Origin: Spartobacteria bacterium
GTDB taxonomy: Bacteria > Verrucomicrobiota > Verrucomicrobiia > Chthoniobacterales > UBA10450
NCBI GenBank assembly: GCA_021324035.1
Contig: JAJPJU010000132.1
Coordinates: 1 to 24,495 of the forward strand
Direction: 5' to 3'
Length of the DNA stretch: 24,495 nt
Of the stretch, positions 22,273 through 24,495 are shown piece by piece; the stretch's first letter is position 1, and each line of letters starts with the position of its first letter. The notes beneath the pieces are model-generated. The model worked only from the letters and a program-made list of their open reading frames with translations. It ran no database searches and was not told the DNA's origin. A program made the translations under genes and the position numbers.

Positions 22273-23631
22273 GTGGCCGGAACAATAAATCGCCGGGCGG
22301 TTCGCTGGCTTCGCGGCCAGCTGCCTGAACTGGTCGCCGCCGGCGCAATCTCTTCCGAAAACGCACTCGCGATCGATCGCCATTACGGCTCGGCCGAGGC
22401 CCGAAGCAATTTCGGTTTCGTGCTTCTCGCTACCGTCGGAACTGCGCTCGTTGGCGCCGGCATCGTCCTTCTCATCGCGCATAATTGGGACGACTTCACG
22501 CGCGCCGCGCGAACGGTGATTGCGTTCATTCCGCTGATCATCGCGCTGGGATTGGCCGGATTTGTTTTAACGCAACGAAACGAATCGCGTCCGTGGCGTG
22601 AAGCCGTGGCGATTTTCGATTTCGCGGCGGTCGCAACATCGATTTCGCTCATCAGCCAGACGTATCAGATCCAGGGAACATTCGCCGATTTCATGCGAGT
22701 CTGGCTGCTTCTCTGTCTGCCCGCGTTTTACCTTCTTCGGGCCAGCGTGGCTGCAGCGGTTTATGTGCTTGGCACGATCGTGTGGCTGTTCGCGCGCGAA
22801 ATGGCGTTCTTTGTTCGAACGCCGAACCCGATGTTTTTCTGGTTCATGTTTCTCCTGGCGATTCCATATTTTCTGTTTCGTTTTTTTGAAAATCGCGCCA
22901 GCCGCGAAACCGGAGCATTGGCGATCGTCATGACGATCGCGCTCGTGTTTGGGTTGGGATTCAGCGCCGATTTTGCAAAAACAGATCTCGGGAGCGTCGC
23001 TTTCGCAGGTTTGATGACGCTGATTTATCTCTTCGGCATGAAGTTTTTCCCGCCTGCCAATGAGCGCTTGCACATCATCGCGCTTCTCGGCGGGATTGGA
23101 ATTGGCATCACAGCGATCGTTCTCAGTTTTGAATCGAGCTGGCACATGACCCGGGAATTCTTCTGGGGCCCTCGCACGCTTGGGGGCAACATCTGCTTTG
23201 TCCTGCAATTCGCGTTTCCGGTTGCCGCGGTTTGCCTCGCCGTCACCGGCTTTTTGCGGCGTAATTTCCAATTCAGCGTTGCTGCAGCCGTGTTTCCGAT
23301 CGTTACCGCAATCATTTGGGGCGTCGCAAACCTTTGCCAGGCGGGACACTCGGAATCTCAATATCGGACCGACTGCACGTTTGCCGCATCGGCCCTGATG
23401 AATGCCTATGCGCTTTGGCTCGGAATCGATATTCTCACGCGTGGGATCCGCTCCAACAGCATCGCGCGCGCGAACTTTGGTTTGCTTTTAATCGCGGTGC
23501 TGGCGATGGCTCGTTTCTTCGACAGCGAGCTGAGTTTCGTCACCCGCGGACTCGGTTTCATTTTGGTGGGCGCCGGTTTCCTCATTGCGAACGTGGTTCT
23601 GTTTAAAAAACGCGCCGCGAGAACAGTATGA
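22273..23631 (+). CDS. DUF2157 multi-pass membrane protein
   Basis: The 452-residue product has a short cytosolic N-terminus (RRAVRWLRGQLPELVAAGAI, then SSENALAIDRHYG), typical of DUF2157, then about twelve hydrophobic spans. The motif IAHNWDDFTRAAR after the first span is also characteristic of the family. Biochemical function is unknown. The GTG at 22273 is the first start of the open frame and gives a complete DUF2157 N-terminus. No good ribosome-binding site is visible. Its stop overlaps the ATG of the next gene (ATGA), and DUF2157 with a GDYXXLXY protein is a recurrent pair, so the two probably act together in the membrane. Confidence 0.85.
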   Translation: MAGTINRRAVRWLRGQLPELVAAGAISSENALAIDRHYGSAEARSNFGFVLLATVGTALVGAGIVLLIAHNWDDFTRAARTVIAFIPLIIALGLAGFVLTQRNESRPWREAVAIFDFAAVATSISLISQTYQIQGTFADFMRVWLLLCLPAFYLLRASVAAAVYVLGTIVWLFAREMAFFVRTPNPMFFWFMFLLAIPYFLFRFFENRASRETGALAIVMTIALVFGLGFSADFAKTDLGSVAFAGLMTLIYLFGMKFFPPANERLHIIALLGGIGIGITAIVLSFESSWHMTREFFWGPRTLGGNICFVLQFAFPVAAVCLAVTGFLRRNFQFSVAAAVFPIVTAIIWGVANLCQAGHSESQYRTDCTFAASALMNAYALWLGIDILTRGIRSNSIARANFGLLLIAVLAMARFFDSELSFVTRGLGFILVGAGFLIANVVLFKKRAARTV

Positions 23632-24185
23632 AGAGGGCTCGCCTTGGCATTTTTGTTTTGGTGGCGTTGGCCCAATTAAGCATACCGGCAATGCTGGCAT
23701 GGGGCCGGATTCAAACGTTGACCCACGGGCGGGTTTGGAAATTTAAAACGGCGCCGGTCGATCCGGAAGACGCGGTCCGCGGCCGTTATGTCATGTTGCG
23801 CTTTGACGCCGAAGACAAATACCGGCAGCCGGAGCAGCTGAAATCGGCCGATTACGTTTACGCCGTGCTAAAAGAGGGCGCAGATGGATTCGCAGAAATC
23901 GATCATCTCAGTTCTTCTCCAACGCCGCCTGATTCGGCGATGAAAGTGGAACCTGGTGGTTATTGGGACGGACAGCAGCGGGTTGTATTTCCGTTTCGGT
24001 ATTTTTGGCTAACGGAAAAACGCGCCCCCGCCGCAGAAAAGGCTTATCGGGAAAACAGCAAGCGCGGCCAACAAAACGCTTTCGTCACGATCCGCGTCCG
24101 CAACGGCGACGCCGCGCTGGAACAACTTTACATCGACAACAAACCGCTGGCCGATTATCTGCGCGAGCAGCCCGCCAAACAGTAA
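23628..24185 (+). CDS. GDYXXLXY-domain exported or membrane-anchored protein
   Basis: The 185-residue product starts with a membrane anchor or signal segment (LGIFVLVALAQLSIPAMLAW), followed by a soluble domain. The motif RGRYVMLRF (about residues 60-68, after DPEDA) corresponds to the GDYXXLXY signature with D replaced by R. A second conserved part is PFRYFWLTEKRAPAAEKAYR followed by AFVTIRVRNGDAALEQLYID. Members are usually encoded next to DUF2157 or DUF4401 proteins, as here. Function is unknown. The ATG overlaps the stop of the upstream gene by four bases. It converges on the Do-type protease gene with only ten bases between. Confidence 0.82.
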   Translation: MKRARLGIFVLVALAQLSIPAMLAWGRIQTLTHGRVWKFKTAPVDPEDAVRGRYVMLRFDAEDKYRQPEQLKSADYVYAVLKEGADGFAEIDHLSSSPTPPDSAMKVEPGGYWDGQQRVVFPFRYFWLTEKRAPAAEKAYRENSKRGQQNAFVTIRVRNGDAALEQLYIDNKPLADYLREQPAKQ

Positions 24186-24195
24186 TCAGTTGGTC

Positions 24196-24495
24196 TTACT
24201 TATCGGTCGGAGCGTCGCCGCCGTCGGCTTTCAAAACTGCAAACGTCTTGCTGCCCTTGCGATCGAGATAGAGCAACACCCCGCGCTTCGGGTCCGATTT
24301 GTTTAACGCATCGCGGAAGGATTTCACGTCGGTGACCGGCCGCCCATCAACTTCTGTGATCACGTCTTCGCGTTCGATTCCCTGTTGAGCGGCCAGACTG
24401 TTATCGGCCACGTCGGTGACGATCACGCCTTTTTGCACACCGAGCTTGAAGCGTTGCACCATTTCCTTGGTTAGCTCCTGGACCTGCAATCCGAA
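24196..24495 (-). CDS. Do/DegQ-type serine protease, C-terminal PDZ part only
   Basis: The frame is open through the right edge, so only the last 99 residues are seen. They form a PDZ domain: FGLQVQELTKEMVQRF, then GVIVTDVADNSLAAQQGIER, EDVITEVDGRPV and VLLYLDRKGSKTFAVLK. The opening GLQVQELT matches the second PDZ domain of periplasmic Do/DegQ proteases. The catalytic domain lies outside the window, so activity cannot be judged. An apparent TTG start at 24489 is an artefact of the cut. A short acidic tail (GGDAPTDK) follows the domain. Confidence 0.82.
   Translation of the reverse strand, partial: FGLQVQELTKEMVQRFKLGVQKGVIVTDVADNSLAAQQGIEREDVITEVDGRPVTDVKSFRDALNKSDPKRGVLLYLDRKGSKTFAVLKADGGDAPTDK

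Noticed and set aside
22567..23361. 264-codon minus-strand frame inside the DUF2157 gene
   Set aside because: Translation is very rich in Arg, Lys, Glu and His without any fold-like pattern. It mirrors the hydrophobic codons of the real gene.

Overview
The window is a dense bacterial chromosomal segment of about 57% G+C (estimated by eye). It has no visible rRNA, tRNA, IS element, prophage or CRISPR. Gene content suggests a soil-type Verrucomicrobiota, probably near Chthoniobacterales. This is an inference from the ECF sigma factor plus short membrane partner, the FHA/ABCG-type transporter and the small lmo0937/DUF3185-type membrane proteins. No phylogenetic marker was tested. No gap exceeds 300 bases. 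The largest are 795-1009, 4976-5204, 8810-9028 and the repeat-filled 12644-12785 and 13914-14037.

Left part (1-6.7 kb): a deoC aldolase gene runs off the left edge on the minus strand. On the plus strand follow glgX (glycogen debranching), a host-attachment/baeRF-type protein, and a short hibernation-promoting factor. A minus-strand exported protein built of two related halves comes next, diverging from an aldehyde dehydrogenase. Between the second and third plus-strand genes lies a degenerate 7-bp tandem repeat.

Centre (6.7-14 kb): ftsH (minus) diverges from a 1204-residue ABC transporter. That transporter joins a TerB-like domain, FHA-like segments, an ABC ATPase and an ABCG-type membrane domain. 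An M24 aminopeptidase P follows. The stop codons of both the ABC transporter and the peptidase lie inside the arms of elaborate palindromic elements.

Regulatory cluster (14.0-17.0 kb): four tightly packed plus-strand genes encode a YugP-type membrane zinc metallopeptidase, an ECF sigma factor, a short single-pass protein in the anti-sigma position, and an exported HtrA/DegP-like protein with a PDZ domain. All three HtrA catalytic residues are replaced in the last one, so it should be a pseudoprotease. This is the best candidate for an undescribed envelope-sensing system here.

Right part (17-24.5 kb): a CPBP-family membrane protease is translationally coupled to ligA (minus). Diverging from ligA is a single gene fusing a BadF/NAGK-type sugar kinase to the MurQ etherase, which would carry out consecutive steps of peptidoglycan amino-sugar recycling. 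Two tiny membrane proteins, a DUF2157 protein overlapping a GDYXXLXY-type protein, and the C-terminal PDZ part of a Do/DegQ-type protease (cut by the right edge) complete the window.
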